The position numbers were made by a program, and so were the translations under genes. The notes beneath the pieces were generated by a model. The model made no database searches. It worked only from the letters and a program-made list of their open reading frames with translations, and had not been told where the DNA came from. Source: Streptomyces sp. NBC_01351 (GTDB lineage: Bacteria > Actinomycetota > Actinomycetes > Streptomycetales > Streptomycetaceae). Taken from it: a DNA stretch of 64,000 nt. Positions 30,647-39,369 of the stretch are shown here, piece after piece. Numbering within the stretch: the stretch's first letter is position 1; every line of letters begins with the position of its first letter. The DNA lies in NCBI RefSeq assembly GCF_036237315.1, contig NZ_CP108356.1, positions 6,205,501-6,269,500 on the forward strand. The letters are read 5' to 3'.

Positions 30647-31524
30647 CCCGTGACCAGCTCTCACCCGAGGCCAGGCGCTGGTGCGACGCGATGACGGCGG
30701 GTTTCCCGGGCCCGGGAGACGCGGCGGCCCTGCGGGCGGCGGCGTCCGTCCCCGGCCCGCCGGGCCCGGCCGTCGCCTCGGTCCACGACACGGTCGCCTC
30801 CGGCGTCCCGGTCCGGGTCTACGACCCCGAGCCGGGCTCCGGAAACCGTCCCCTGGTCGTCTTCCTCCACGGGGGCGGCTGGGTGATGTGCGGCCTCGAC
30901 ACCCACGACGCGCTCTGCCGCACCCTGGCGGCGGCCTCCGGAGCGGTGGTCATCTCCGCGGACTACCGGCTCGCCCCGGAACACCCCTGGCCGGCGGCGC
31001 CGGACGACGCGCTGGCCGTACTGCTGTGGGCCCGGGCGCAGGCGCCCTCGCTGGGCTGCGACCCCGACCGGATCGTCATGGCGGGGGACTCCAGCGGCGG
31101 AAACCTGGCCGCCGTCACCGCCCTGCGGGCACCCGAACTCATCGCGGGCCAGCTGCTGTTCTACCCACCGCTCGACGCGTCCATGGCCTCGGCCTCGGTG
31201 GAGGCGTACGGGAAGGGCTACTTCCACACCGCCGCCCACATGGCCTGGTACTGGGACCAGTACGGCGGCGACCCGGCGCACCCGCACGTCTCCCCGCTCC
31301 ACGCCCCCGACCTGTCGGGCCTGCCGCCCGCGCTGATCGTCCTCGCGGACTGCGACGTGCTGCGCGACGAGGGCCTCGGGTACGGGCGCCGGCTGGCGGC
31401 GGCGGGCGTGCACTGCACGGTCCAGCTCCACCCGGGCGTCTTCCACGGCTTCCTGGGACTACCGCTCCCGGCCGGGGGCGCCGCACTGGCGGCGGCCGCG
31501 GCCTGGGTGGCGGCGCTGGAGTAA
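30643..31524 (+). CDS. Alpha/beta hydrolase, hormone-sensitive-lipase family
   Basis: 293 aa. Oxyanion-hole motif HGGGW near residue 76, nucleophile GDSSGG near 148, catalytic Asp in LADCDVLRDEG and His in GVFHGF complete the HSL-family triad. No signal peptide, so an intracellular esterase/lactonase. It is the third gene of the oxygenase-SDR-esterase operon and suited to open an ester or lactone made by the monooxygenase. Confidence 0.88.
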   Translation: MTRDQLSPEARRWCDAMTAGFPGPGDAAALRAAASVPGPPGPAVASVHDTVASGVPVRVYDPEPGSGNRPLVVFLHGGGWVMCGLDTHDALCRTLAAASGAVVISADYRLAPEHPWPAAPDDALAVLLWARAQAPSLGCDPDRIVMAGDSSGGNLAAVTALRAPELIAGQLLFYPPLDASMASASVEAYGKGYFHTAAHMAWYWDQYGGDPAHPHVSPLHAPDLSGLPPALIVLADCDVLRDEGLGYGRRLAAAGVHCTVQLHPGVFHGFLGLPLPAGGAALAAAAAWVAALE

Positions 31525-31529
31525 GGGGG

Positions 31530-31601
31530 GCGGGGCGGCCGGATTCGAACCGGCGTCCTCCTCCATGCTGTGTAGGTGCACTACCTCTGTGCTACGACCC
31601 C
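31530..31601 (-). tRNA. Degenerate or unusual tRNA-like sequence
   Basis: On the minus strand a 72-nt cloverleaf can be drawn: acceptor GGGGTCG/CGCCCCG, D-arm GCAC-loop-GTGC, anticodon stem CCTAC/GGAGG, 5-nt variable region, perfect T-arm GCCGG-TTCGAAT-CCGGC. Defects: two acceptor mismatches (1-72 and 5-68), one anticodon-stem mismatch, and loop ACAGCAT with C instead of the universal U at position 33 (formal anticodon AGC). A tRNA pseudogene or a tRNA-like element is more likely than a working tRNA. No CCA is encoded. Confidence 0.5.
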
Positions 31602-31685
31602 GCCCCTGGCTCCGATCCTAGGCGGGGGCTCGGCGGGTCCGCACCGCGGGTTCAGGGCCGAACGCATCCCGGGCATGATGTGTCC

Positions 31686-32237
31686 ATGGTCGAACTGATA
31701 CGGCGGCTGTCGGGGGCGCTGCTCCGCAACTGCCTCCTCCTGGCAGCGGAGTTCGGGGCCATCCTGCTGCTGCGGGGCCCGGAGGGCTTCTGGATACCGA
31801 TCCTGCTCGGCGTCTTCGTCATCGGCGCCGCCGTACCGCACGGCACCGGCGCGGAGTTCGTGGCCCGCACCACCGTCGCGCTCACCGCGGTGGGGGTCGT
31901 GGGGCTCGGCTGGATCGCCTGGGACGACCACACCCTCCACGACCGGGGCCGCGAGGAAGTCGCGGTGGTGGCCTCGCGGGCCATGCTGGAGGACGGCTCC
32001 GTCTACTCGCCGTCGCTGCGCCTGCGCACGGAGGCGGGCCGCGACCTGCCCGGCTCGGTCTCCATGGACCTCGCCGTCGGCGCCCGCCTCACGGTGACGG
32101 TGGACCCCAACGGCCCGGCGTGGTCCGTCGGCCCCCGCCCCTCCGAACCCCTCGGGGAAGCGACAGCCACGGCAGCGCTCCTCCTGCTCCAGACCGCCAC
32201 CCTCGGCCGGCTCTCCCTACGCCGCCCCCGCGACTGA
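31686..32237 (+). CDS. Hypothetical membrane protein
   Basis: 183 aa. Three hydrophobic segments (about residues 12-30, 35-50 and 63-80), then a soluble beta-rich domain (SLRLRTEAGRDLPGSVSMDLAVGARLTVTVDPNG) and a C-terminal hydrophobic stretch. No family recognised. Monocistronic, between the tRNA-like element and a conserved small gene. Confidence 0.75.
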   Translation: MVELIRRLSGALLRNCLLLAAEFGAILLLRGPEGFWIPILLGVFVIGAAVPHGTGAEFVARTTVALTAVGVVGLGWIAWDDHTLHDRGREEVAVVASRAMLEDGSVYSPSLRLRTEAGRDLPGSVSMDLAVGARLTVTVDPNGPAWSVGPRPSEPLGEATATAALLLLQTATLGRLSLRRPRD

Positions 32238-32280
32238 AACCCGCTGGTCAACGCGGTGGCCCAGCCCTTAGGGTCGCCGC

Positions 32281-32628
32281 ATGTCCACCACGACCACCCT
32301 CTGGCGGCCGACCGGCCCCGTCGAGCTCGACCTGGTCCGCGCCCTCGACTGGCGGGCCTGGCCGCCGCGCCTGCCCGAGCAGCCCATCTTCTATCCCGTG
32401 ATGAACGAGGACTACGCGATCCGCATCGCCCGGGACTGGAACGTCAAGCACGACGGGGCGGGCTTCGTGACCCGCTTCGAGGTCGACTCGGACTTCCTGA
32501 CCCGCTACCCGGTCCAGCAGGCCGGCGGCGAGACCATCCTGGAGCTGTGGGTCCCGGCGGAGGAGCTCGACGAGTTCAACCGGCACATCGTCGGCCGCAT
32601 CGAGGTCGTGCACGAGTTCCGCCCCTGA
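32281..32628 (+). CDS. Conserved small protein (often labelled ADP-ribosylation/crystallin J1-like)
   Basis: 115 aa with a strongly conserved look: TLWRPTGPVELDLVRA, WRAWPPRLPEQPIFYPVMNEDYA and LELWVPAEELDEFNRHIVG. From memory, proteins with these blocks are widespread in actinobacteria and sometimes carry the crystallin-J1 label, but there is no DraG domain or metal motif here. Function unknown; soluble. Confidence 0.8.
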   Translation: MSTTTTLWRPTGPVELDLVRALDWRAWPPRLPEQPIFYPVMNEDYAIRIARDWNVKHDGAGFVTRFEVDSDFLTRYPVQQAGGETILELWVPAEELDEFNRHIVGRIEVVHEFRP

Positions 32629-32649
32629 GCCGGTCGGCAGCCGCCGGGG

Positions 32650-33114
32650 CTACTGCTTGATGATGTACGAGCAGCCCTTCGAGTTCTTGATGCCGTCGCT
32701 CTCCGAGACCACCTTGCCGTCCACCTTGATGGAGCAGGGCGCCGACACCAGCTTGCCGTCGGCGCCCGTGATGAGGCCCGGGACCACGTTCACCAGGTAG
32801 CCCACCTTCTGCTCCGCGGCGGTGAGTTCGGCGGTGCCCGACTTCGTCCACGGCAGGGTCTGCGTCTCGAAGCCGCTGCCGATGCCGCTGTACATGACCG
32901 CGGTCTTGCCGGTGCCGCCGACCTCCAGGGTCACCTCGTGGGTCGCGCCGCCGGTCTTGGCCGCCGGCGCGGAGGACGCGGGGGCGGGGCTCTGGGAGGC
33001 CGCGGGCTTGGCGTCGTCGACGGCCGGCTTCGGCTTGTCGCTTCCGCAGCCGGTGAGCAGCACCGCCGCCGTCGCGGCGCACAGCGTCATCATCCCGGTC
33101 TTCGTGCTTCGCAT
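32650..33114 (-). CDS. Lipoprotein, MmpS-like domain
   Basis: 154 aa. N-terminal lipoprotein signal with lipobox LLTGC (Cys near residue 23), a Pro/Ala/Ser linker (residues 30-55), then a small beta-rich domain (HEVTLEVGGTGKTAVMYS, LPWTKSGTAEL) resembling MmpS-family accessory proteins. Two late Cys residues could form a disulfide. Anchored outside the membrane; convergent with the gene before it. Confidence 0.82.
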   Translation of the reverse strand: MRSTKTGMMTLCAATAAVLLTGCGSDKPKPAVDDAKPAASQSPAPASSAPAAKTGGATHEVTLEVGGTGKTAVMYSGIGSGFETQTLPWTKSGTAELTAAEQKVGYLVNVVPGLITGADGKLVSAPCSIKVDGKVVSESDGIKNSKGCSYIIKQ

Positions 33115-33252
33115 GTTCCCAGTACCTCGTTCGTTCTCGGTCGTTCGTCGTACGTTCGATCACAGGGATGCCGTCAGATCCCCTATCGGTTCCCTACGTT
33201 GGCTGCGTCGGCCACGGTGGTCCCGGGGCGCGTGATCGAAAACAATGGCCGC

Positions 33253-33975
33253 ATGACGAAACGCGCCCGGTCCTTCGACGCCGCCGCCGCGCTCTACCGC
33301 GCGAACCGGCCCGGCTACCCGCCCGCCCTCTTCGACGCCGTCGAGGAACTCGCCGGGCGGTCGCTCGCCGGGGCGCGGGTGGCCGACGTCGGGGCGGGGA
33401 CCGGGATCGCCACCGCGTTGCTGCGGGGGCGGGGCGCCGAGGTGCTCGCCGTGGAGCCGGGGGACGGGATGGCCGCCGAATTCCGGGCGGCGAACCCAGG
33501 GATCCCGGTCGTACGCGGGGACGGGGACCGGCTGCCCCTCGCCGGCGGCGCGTTCGACTTCCTCACGTACGCCCAGGCCTGGCACTGGACCGACCCCGCC
33601 CGGTCCGTCCCCGAAGCCCGCCGCGTGCTCCGGCCAGGCGGCGCGCTCGCCCTCTGGTGGAACGACATGGACACCACCGTCCCCTGGGTCGCCGAGCAGG
33701 ACGCACGGCTCCGTACCTTCTTCGGGGCGACCGGGCTGCCCACCCGCGAGTCCCTGGAAGGGCTCGACGTCACCACCCGCGAGGTGCGGTGGTCCCGGCG
33801 GATCCCGCTGACCACGCACCTCGCCAACCACGCCAGCCACTCCGCCTTCCTGCTGATCGGCGAGGACGACACCCGCGCGTTCCTCGACGCCGAACGCGCC
33901 CGGCTGGAGCCCCTCTTCCCCGACGGCACCGTCGAGGAGCACTACGTCGTCACGCTCAGGGTCGCCGTCATGTGA
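33253..33975 (+). CDS. Class I SAM-dependent methyltransferase
   Basis: 240 aa. SAM-binding motif I VADVGAGTGIATALL, acidic VEPGDGM, motif DRLPLAGGAFDFLTYAQAWHW, and RRVLRPGGALALWW: the UbiE/Methyltransf_11 type. The ATG at 33253 agrees with the domain start. Substrate unknown. No operon partner except a membrane protein 54 bp downstream. Confidence 0.9.
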   Translation: MTKRARSFDAAAALYRANRPGYPPALFDAVEELAGRSLAGARVADVGAGTGIATALLRGRGAEVLAVEPGDGMAAEFRAANPGIPVVRGDGDRLPLAGGAFDFLTYAQAWHWTDPARSVPEARRVLRPGGALALWWNDMDTTVPWVAEQDARLRTFFGATGLPTRESLEGLDVTTREVRWSRRIPLTTHLANHASHSAFLLIGEDDTRAFLDAERARLEPLFPDGTVEEHYVVTLRVAVM

Positions 33976-34029
33976 GAAGGGGCGGTTAAGGAGTGGACGC
34001 CTCCGGGCCCGGTCGGAGAGGTTGCCGGT

Positions 34030-34386
34030 ATGACTTCCTTCCTGCGGGTCTTCTTCGGCGTCAACGACGTCCTGGCCTTCCTCCTCGAACTCGCGGCCCT
34101 CGCCGCGCTGGCCTGGTGGGGGTACACCCGGGACATCGGCCGGGTCTGGTCCATCGGGCTCGCCGTGGCCGCCCCGGTCGCCGCCGGCGTGCTGTGGGGT
34201 GCCTTCGCCGCACCCAAGGCCGCCTACGCCGTTCCGCTCGTCGCCCAGCTCGGTGTCAAGGCGGTGGTGTTCGGGTCCGCCGCCCTCGCGCTGTACGCGG
34301 TCGGGTGGCGGACCGGAGCCCTGTGGTTCGGCGGGATCGTGCTCGTGAACACCGCCCTGGCGACCTATCACCGCACGCGCGGCTGA
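34030..34386 (+). CDS. YrdB/DUF2568-family membrane protein
   Basis: 118 aa with four hydrophobic helices (about residues 12-32, 40-60, 70-88, 92-110), starting FFGVNDVLAFLLELAALAALAWWGY, typical of DUF2568 (YrdB). Its last 19 bp overlap the 3' end of the convergent acyl-CoA dehydrogenase gene. Confidence 0.87.
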   Translation: MTSFLRVFFGVNDVLAFLLELAALAALAWWGYTRDIGRVWSIGLAVAAPVAAGVLWGAFAAPKAAYAVPLVAQLGVKAVVFGSAALALYAVGWRTGALWFGGIVLVNTALATYHRTRG

Positions 34387-35354
34387 AGGACCTCCGCCCG
34401 GCAGGCCGACGGTGTGCCCCAGGCGTCACGCAGCGGGCGGGCCTTGCGCAGCCACAGGGAGAGGTCCAGCTCCTCCGTGTAGCCGACCGCGCCGTGGAGC
34501 TGGAGGGCGGTCATGGCCGCCGCGTACGCCGCCTCGCCCGCCGCGAGCTTCGCCGCGGCCACGTCGGCCGGGGACAGGGACAGCGCCGCCGCCCACAGCA
34601 GCGGCCGGGCGAACTCCAGGGCCAGCAGGGTGTCCGCCAGCCGGTGCTTGACCGCCTGGAAGGAGCCGATCGGGGTCCCGAACTGGGTGCGCTGCTTCGC
34701 GTACTCCACCGTGCGCGCCAGCAGCGCCTCGCCCACGCCCAGGCACTGCGCCGCCGTCAGCAGCCGCGCCCAGCGCCCGGCCGTCCCGGCCGCCGCCGTG
34801 ACGGCGGGGCCCGTCGCCAGCAGCGCCCCGGCCGCCAGGGGGCGGGAGAGCCTGCGGGCCGGGTCGAGGGAGGCCAGCCGTTCGCCCACGATGCCGTGGG
34901 TCAGGCGGAGTTCACCCGTCGCCGACACCGTGAAGCATTGGTTCACCGAGTCGGCGTCCAGGACGTACGGGCTCCCGCCCGGCAGGGCCAGGGTGGCCGA
35001 GGTCTCGCCCGCGGCCAGCCCCGGGAGGAACAGCTTCGCCAGCGCCTCGTCGCCCAGCTCGGAGATCAGTACGGACGCCGCCGCGCTCTCCACCACCGGC
35101 CCCGGCACCCCCGCCCGCCCCAGCTCCACGAAGCCCAGGGCCAGCTCCAGCGGCAGCGGGCCGGCGCCGTCGTACGCCTCCGGCACCGCCAGCGCGAACA
35201 GGCCCGTGTCGGCCAGGCGGGCCCACACGGCCCGGCCCGGGTTCTGGTCGCCGGCCGCCCAGGCCCGTACCGCCGCCGGCACCTCGGCCGCGCCCAGCAG
35301 GGAGCGCACGGTACGGGCGAAGTCCGCCTGTTCGTCGGTCAGCAGGAAGCGCAT
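34368..35354 (-). CDS. Acyl-CoA dehydrogenase, small FadE32-type subunit
   Basis: 328 aa, shorter than typical ACADs. RFLLTDEQADFARTVRSLL at the N-terminus, RTQFGTPIGSFQAVKHRLADTLLALE, and LQLHGAVGYTEELDLSLWLRKARPL at the C-terminus. Short ACADs of steroid clusters pair with a longer subunit into alpha2beta2 complexes (FadE31-FadE32 type). The long partner is probably the gene directly upstream, whose stop overlaps this ATG (TGATG). Likely dehydrogenates a CoA thioester from the C/D rings. Confidence 0.85.
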   Translation of the reverse strand: MRFLLTDEQADFARTVRSLLGAAEVPAAVRAWAAGDQNPGRAVWARLADTGLFALAVPEAYDGAGPLPLELALGFVELGRAGVPGPVVESAAASVLISELGDEALAKLFLPGLAAGETSATLALPGGSPYVLDADSVNQCFTVSATGELRLTHGIVGERLASLDPARRLSRPLAAGALLATGPAVTAAAGTAGRWARLLTAAQCLGVGEALLARTVEYAKQRTQFGTPIGSFQAVKHRLADTLLALEFARPLLWAAALSLSPADVAAAKLAAGEAAYAAAMTALQLHGAVGYTEELDLSLWLRKARPLRDAWGTPSACRAEVLQPRVR

Positions 35355-36520
35355 CAGCGGCGGCCCTTCGGGAGGCCGAGCAGCCGCTCGGCGATGATGT
35401 CGCGCTGGATCTCGTTCGTGCCCGCGTAGATCGGCCCGGCCAGCGAGAACACCCACGGCTCGGCCCACTCGCCCGCCGCCAGCTCCGCGTCCGGGCCGAG
35501 CAGGTCCAGGGCGGTCTCGTGCAGGGCGATGTCGTACTCGGACCAGAACACCTTGTTCAGACTGGACTCCGCGCCGATCGTCTCGCCCGCCGCGAAGCGG
35601 GAGGCGTTGGCCCAGGTGAACAGCTCGTAGGCGCGCGCCCCGACCACCGCGTCCGCGACCCGGTCCCGCAGCGCCGTGTCGGCCGGGTCACCGGCCGTCT
35701 CCCACAGGGTGCGCAGCCGGTCGGCCGCCGCCAGGAACCGGCCGGGGGAGCGCAGGGTCAGCCCCCGCTCGTTGCCCGTGGTCGACATCGCGATCCGCCA
35801 GCCCTGGCCCGGCTCCCCGATCACGTCCTCGTCCGGTACGAAGACCTGGTCCAGGAAGAGCTCCGCGAAGGCGGGCTTGCCGTCGAGGCGGCCGATGGGC
35901 CGCACCGTCACCCCGGGCGCCCGCAGGTCGAACATCAGGTACGTCAGCCCCTGGTGGGGCTTCGGGGCGTCCGGGTCCGTGCGGAAGATGCCGAAGGCGC
36001 GGTCCGCGAAGGCGGCCCGCGAGGACCAGGTCTTCTGCCCGGACAGCAGCCAGCCGCCCTCCGTGCGCACCGCCCGCGACTTCAGCGAGGCCAGGTCGGA
36101 GCCCGACTCCGGCTCCGACCAGGCCTGCGCCCAGATCACCTCGCCGCTCGCCATGGAGGGCAGCACCCGGGCCCGCTGCTCGTCGGTGGCGTGGTCGAAG
36201 AGGGTCGGGGCGAGGAGGTTGATGCCGTTCTGGGAGACCCGGCCGGGCGCGCCCGCCGCCCAGTACTCCTCCTCGAAGACCAGCCACTTCACGATGTCGA
36301 CGCCCCGGCCCCCGAACTCCTCGGGCCAGGACACCACCGCCCAGCGGTCCGCGTGCAGCCGCGCCTCCCACTCCCGGTGCGCGGCGAAGCCCTGCTCCGT
36401 CTCCAGGGAGGGCAGGGGAGCGGCGGGCACGTGGGCGGCGAGCCAGGCCCGGGCCTCGGCCCGGAAGGCCTCCACCTCCGCCGTCTGGGTCAGGCTCATC
36501 GTGGGGTCCACCGGGTCCAT
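35354..36520 (-). CDS. Acyl-CoA dehydrogenase, large FadE31-type subunit
   Basis: 388 aa from the ATG overlapping the crotonase stop (TGATG); an ATG at 36499 (MSLTQTAEV) is an alternative. ACAD features: WPEEFGGRGVDIVKWLVFEEEYW, IWAQAWSEPESGSDLASLKSRAV, the beta-domain SGQKTWSSRAAFADRAFGI, and the FAD-contact motif YAGTNEIQRDIIAERLLGLP at the C-terminus. It sits in the crotonase-ACAD-ACAD operon facing the fadE30-kstR2 operon, so steroid C/D-ring oxidation is the likely role. Confidence 0.87.
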   Translation of the reverse strand: MDPVDPTMSLTQTAEVEAFRAEARAWLAAHVPAAPLPSLETEQGFAAHREWEARLHADRWAVVSWPEEFGGRGVDIVKWLVFEEEYWAAGAPGRVSQNGINLLAPTLFDHATDEQRARVLPSMASGEVIWAQAWSEPESGSDLASLKSRAVRTEGGWLLSGQKTWSSRAAFADRAFGIFRTDPDAPKPHQGLTYLMFDLRAPGVTVRPIGRLDGKPAFAELFLDQVFVPDEDVIGEPGQGWRIAMSTTGNERGLTLRSPGRFLAAADRLRTLWETAGDPADTALRDRVADAVVGARAYELFTWANASRFAAGETIGAESSLNKVFWSEYDIALHETALDLLGPDAELAAGEWAEPWVFSLAGPIYAGTNEIQRDIIAERLLGLPKGRR

Positions 36521-37380
36521 CAGGTGTTCGCCTCCTTCAGGGCGGCGATGTTGACGCCTCCGAGCGAGTCCGCCGCCGTCTCCGCGTTGTGGGCGTGCGC
36601 CAGGTGGTGCAGGCCGAAGACCGAGTCCATGCCGGTGTGCAGGCCCTGGAGGTCCTCGGCCTGGTTGACGGCCCGTTTGGTCAGGGCCAGGCCGAAGCCG
36701 GGCATCTCGGCCATGCGCAGGGCCAGCCGGTCGGTCTCGTCCGTCAACTCTGCACGATCCACTACACGGTTGACCATGCCGATCTCGTACGCCCGGCGGG
36801 CCGGCATCCGGTCGCCCGTGTACAGGAACTCCTTCGCGATCCGCGGCGGCATCACCCACGGGTGCGCGAAGTACTCGACGCCGGGGATGCCCATCCGGAC
36901 GACGGGGTCCGCGAAGAAGGCGTCCTCGCTCGCCACGATCAGGTCGCACACCCAGGCCAGCATCAGCCCGCCCGCCACGCACGCCCCTTGCACCGAGGCG
37001 ATCACCGGCTTCGGCAGTTCCCGCCAGCGCCGGCACATCCCCAGGTACACCTCGGACTCGCGCGCGAAGCGGGATTCGGCGCCCGAGCGCCCCGAGTGGT
37101 CCCACCACAGGCCGGCCCGCCGCTCGAAGGGCAGGTGGGCGTCGCGCCCGGGGGTGCCGATGTCGTGGCCGGCGGAGAAGTGCTCGCCGGCTCCGCGCAG
37201 GACGACCACCTTCACGTCGGGGTCGTCGGCGGCGCGGTAGAAGGCGTCGTCGAGGGCGTACGTCATCGCGCTGTTCTGCGCGTTGCGGTAGCGGGGGCGG
37301 TTCATGGTCACGTACGCGACCGGGCCGCGGCGCTCGTAGAGCACGGGGGCGTCGTGGCCGTCGTCGGTGTCGTCGGGCAT
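36520..37380 (-). CDS. Enoyl-CoA hydratase/isomerase (crotonase family)
   Basis: 286 aa from an ATG at 37380 (a longer frame would enter the operator region). Oxyanion-hole segments AGHDIGTPG (about residue 78) and VQGACVAGGLMLAWVCDLIVAS (about 135) are clear, and the catalytic-loop region ADPVVRMGIPGVEYFAHPWV is crotonase-like but not canonical. Probably hydrates or hydrolyses an intermediate of the steroid rings. First gene of the operon controlled from the KstR2-like site at 37397. Confidence 0.85.
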   Translation of the reverse strand: MPDDTDDGHDAPVLYERRGPVAYVTMNRPRYRNAQNSAMTYALDDAFYRAADDPDVKVVVLRGAGEHFSAGHDIGTPGRDAHLPFERRAGLWWDHSGRSGAESRFARESEVYLGMCRRWRELPKPVIASVQGACVAGGLMLAWVCDLIVASEDAFFADPVVRMGIPGVEYFAHPWVMPPRIAKEFLYTGDRMPARRAYEIGMVNRVVDRAELTDETDRLALRMAEMPGFGLALTKRAVNQAEDLQGLHTGMDSVFGLHHLAHAHNAETAADSLGGVNIAALKEANT

Positions 37381-37396
37381 CCTCGGATCCTTCCCT

Positions 37397-37410
37397 AACA
37401 AGTGTTTGGT
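37397..37410. promoter_or_regulatory. KstR2-like operator 1
   Basis: AACAAGTGTTTGGT fits the mycobacterial KstR2 consensus AnCAAGnnCTTGnT with one mismatch. It lies between the crotonase start (37380) and the fadE30 start (37427), so it can control both operons, including kstR2 itself. The site at 51584 differs by one base. Confidence 0.8.
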
Positions 37411-37426
37411 AGGTTAACGTACGGCC

Positions 37427-38572
37427 ATGAGCAGCGTCGAGGAGTTCCGCACCGAGGTTCGGAGGTGGCTACGGGCCCACCTCACCGGCGAGTTCGCCAC
37501 CCTCAAGGGCCGCGGCGGACCGGGCCGGGAGCACGAGGCGTTCGCCGAACGCCTCGCCTGGGAACGGCACATGGCGGCCCACGGCTGGACCTGCCTCGGC
37601 TGGCCCGTCGAGTACGGCGGCCGCGGCGCGAGCACCGAGGAGCAGATCGCCTTCCACGAGGAGTACGCCCTCGCGGACGCCCCCGCCCGTGTCAACCACA
37701 TCGGCGAACAACTCCTCGGCCCCACCCTCATCGCCCACGGCACCGAGGAGCAGAAGCGCCGCTTCCTGCCGCCCGTCCGGGCCGTGGAGGAACTGTGGTG
37801 CCAGGGCTACAGCGAACCCGACGCCGGCTCCGACCTCGCGGGCGTCCGCACCCGTGCCACGCTCCACGACGGGCAGTGGGTGGTCGACGGGCAGAAGACG
37901 TGGACCTCCCTCGCCCACGAGGCCCAGTGGTGCTTCGTCCTCGCCCGCACCGAACCGGGCTCCCGCCGCCACGCCGGCCTCTCCTACCTCCTGGTCCCCA
38001 TGGACCAGCCCGGGGTCGAAGTCCGGCCCATCGTGCAGCTCACCGGTACCTCCGAGTTCAACGAGGTCTTCTTCGACGGCGCCCGCACCGCCGCCGCCCA
38101 CGTCGTCGGCGCCCCCGGCGACGGCTGGAACATCGCCATGGCCACCCTCGGCTACGAGCGCGGCGTCTCCACCCTCGGCCAGCAGGTCGGCTTCCGCCGC
38201 GAACTCGAAGACCTCGCCGAACTCGCCCGCGCCAACGGGGCCCTCGCCGACCCGCTGATCCGCGACCGCCTCACGCAGGCCTGGATAGGCCTCGAAACCC
38301 TGCGCGCCACCGCCCTGCGCCCCACGGCGCCCTCCGTGGCCAAGCTGTACTGGGCCCGCTGGCACCGCGACCTCGGCGAGCTCGCGATGGACGTCTGCGG
38401 AGCCCCCTCGCTCCTCGCGGCGGGCGCGCACGGGGACCCGTACGACCTCGACGACCGGCAGCGGCTCTTCCTCTTCTCCCGCGCCGACACCATCTACGCG
38501 GGCTCGGACGAGATCCAGCGCACCCTCATCGCCGAGCGGATCCTCGGCCTTCCCAAGGAGGTACGGGCGTGA
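37427..38572 (+). CDS. fadE30: FadE30-like acyl-CoA dehydrogenase
   Basis: 381 aa. WPVEYGGRGASTEEQIAFHEEYA, LWCQGYSEPDAGSDLAGVRTRA, VDGQKTWTSLAHEAQWCFVLART, and the C-terminal YAGSDEIQRTLIAERILGLPKEV. In mycobacteria FadE30 introduces the first double bond into HIP-CoA; the synteny fadE30-SDR-kstR2-fadA6 seen here is the same. The 17-bp gap between operator and ATG places this gene under KstR2 control. The stop overlaps the SDR GTG (GTGA). Confidence 0.87.
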   Translation: MSSVEEFRTEVRRWLRAHLTGEFATLKGRGGPGREHEAFAERLAWERHMAAHGWTCLGWPVEYGGRGASTEEQIAFHEEYALADAPARVNHIGEQLLGPTLIAHGTEEQKRRFLPPVRAVEELWCQGYSEPDAGSDLAGVRTRATLHDGQWVVDGQKTWTSLAHEAQWCFVLARTEPGSRRHAGLSYLLVPMDQPGVEVRPIVQLTGTSEFNEVFFDGARTAAAHVVGAPGDGWNIAMATLGYERGVSTLGQQVGFRRELEDLAELARANGALADPLIRDRLTQAWIGLETLRATALRPTAPSVAKLYWARWHRDLGELAMDVCGAPSLLAAGAHGDPYDLDDRQRLFLFSRADTIYAGSDEIQRTLIAERILGLPKEVRA

Positions 38573-39354
38573 ACACCCCCACCTACGTCCCCGGGCACGA
38601 CCTGCTGAAGGACCGCACCGCCGTCATCACCGCCGCCGCCGGAGCCGGCATCGGCGGGGCGACCGCCCGCCGCTTCCTGGAGGAGGGCGCCCGCATCGTC
38701 ATCAGCGACGCCCACGCCCGCCGGCTCAAGGAGAGCGAGGACGCGCTCGCCGCCGAGTTCGGGGCGGACCGGGTCACCTCCCTGCCCTGCGACGTCACCG
38801 ACGAGGAGCAGGTACGGGCCCTGTTCGCGCTCGCCGAGCAGACCCACGGCGGCCTCGACATCGTCGTCAACAACGCCGGCCTCGGCGGCACCGCGGCCCT
38901 CGTCGACATGACCGACGAACAGTGGTCCCGCGTCCTCGACGTCACCCTGAACGGCACCTTCCGCTGCACGCGCGCCGCGATGCGCTCCTTCCAGGCGGCC
39001 GGCACGGGCGGCGGGGTCATCGTCAACAACGCCTCCGTCATCGGCTGGAGGGCCCAGACCGGCCAGGCCCACTACGCCGCCGCCAAGGCCGGGGTCATGG
39101 CGCTGACCCGCTGCGCGGCCCTGGAGGCCGCCGAGTTCGGAGTACGGATCAACGCGGTCGCCCCGAGCCTGGCCATGCACCCGCACCTGGTGAAGGTCAC
39201 CAGCGCCGCGCTGCTGGCCGAACTCACCTCCCGCGAGGCCTTCGGCCGGTACGCCGAGCCCTGGGAGGTCGCCAACGTCATCGTCTTCCTCGCCAGCGGC
39301 TACTCGTCGTACATGACCGGCGAGACCGTGTCGGTCAGCAGCCAGCACGCGTAG
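38569..39354 (+). CDS. SDR of the HIP pathway (Rv3559c/IpdF-like)
   Basis: 261 aa from a GTG. Cofactor motif TAAAGAGIGGATARRF, with an unusual AAAG in place of TGxxxG, then NNAGLGG, catalytic Ser in NNASVIGW, and YAAAK at about 165. It probably oxidises or reduces a hydroxylated C/D-ring CoA ester, as Rv3559c is thought to do in mycobacteria. Position in the kstR2 operon supports this; exact reaction is inferred. Confidence 0.85.
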   Translation: MNTPTYVPGHDLLKDRTAVITAAAGAGIGGATARRFLEEGARIVISDAHARRLKESEDALAAEFGADRVTSLPCDVTDEEQVRALFALAEQTHGGLDIVVNNAGLGGTAALVDMTDEQWSRVLDVTLNGTFRCTRAAMRSFQAAGTGGGVIVNNASVIGWRAQTGQAHYAAAKAGVMALTRCAALEAAEFGVRINAVAPSLAMHPHLVKVTSAALLAELTSREAFGRYAEPWEVANVIVFLASGYSSYMTGETVSVSSQHA

Positions 39355-39369
39355 GCCGAGAATGGACGC

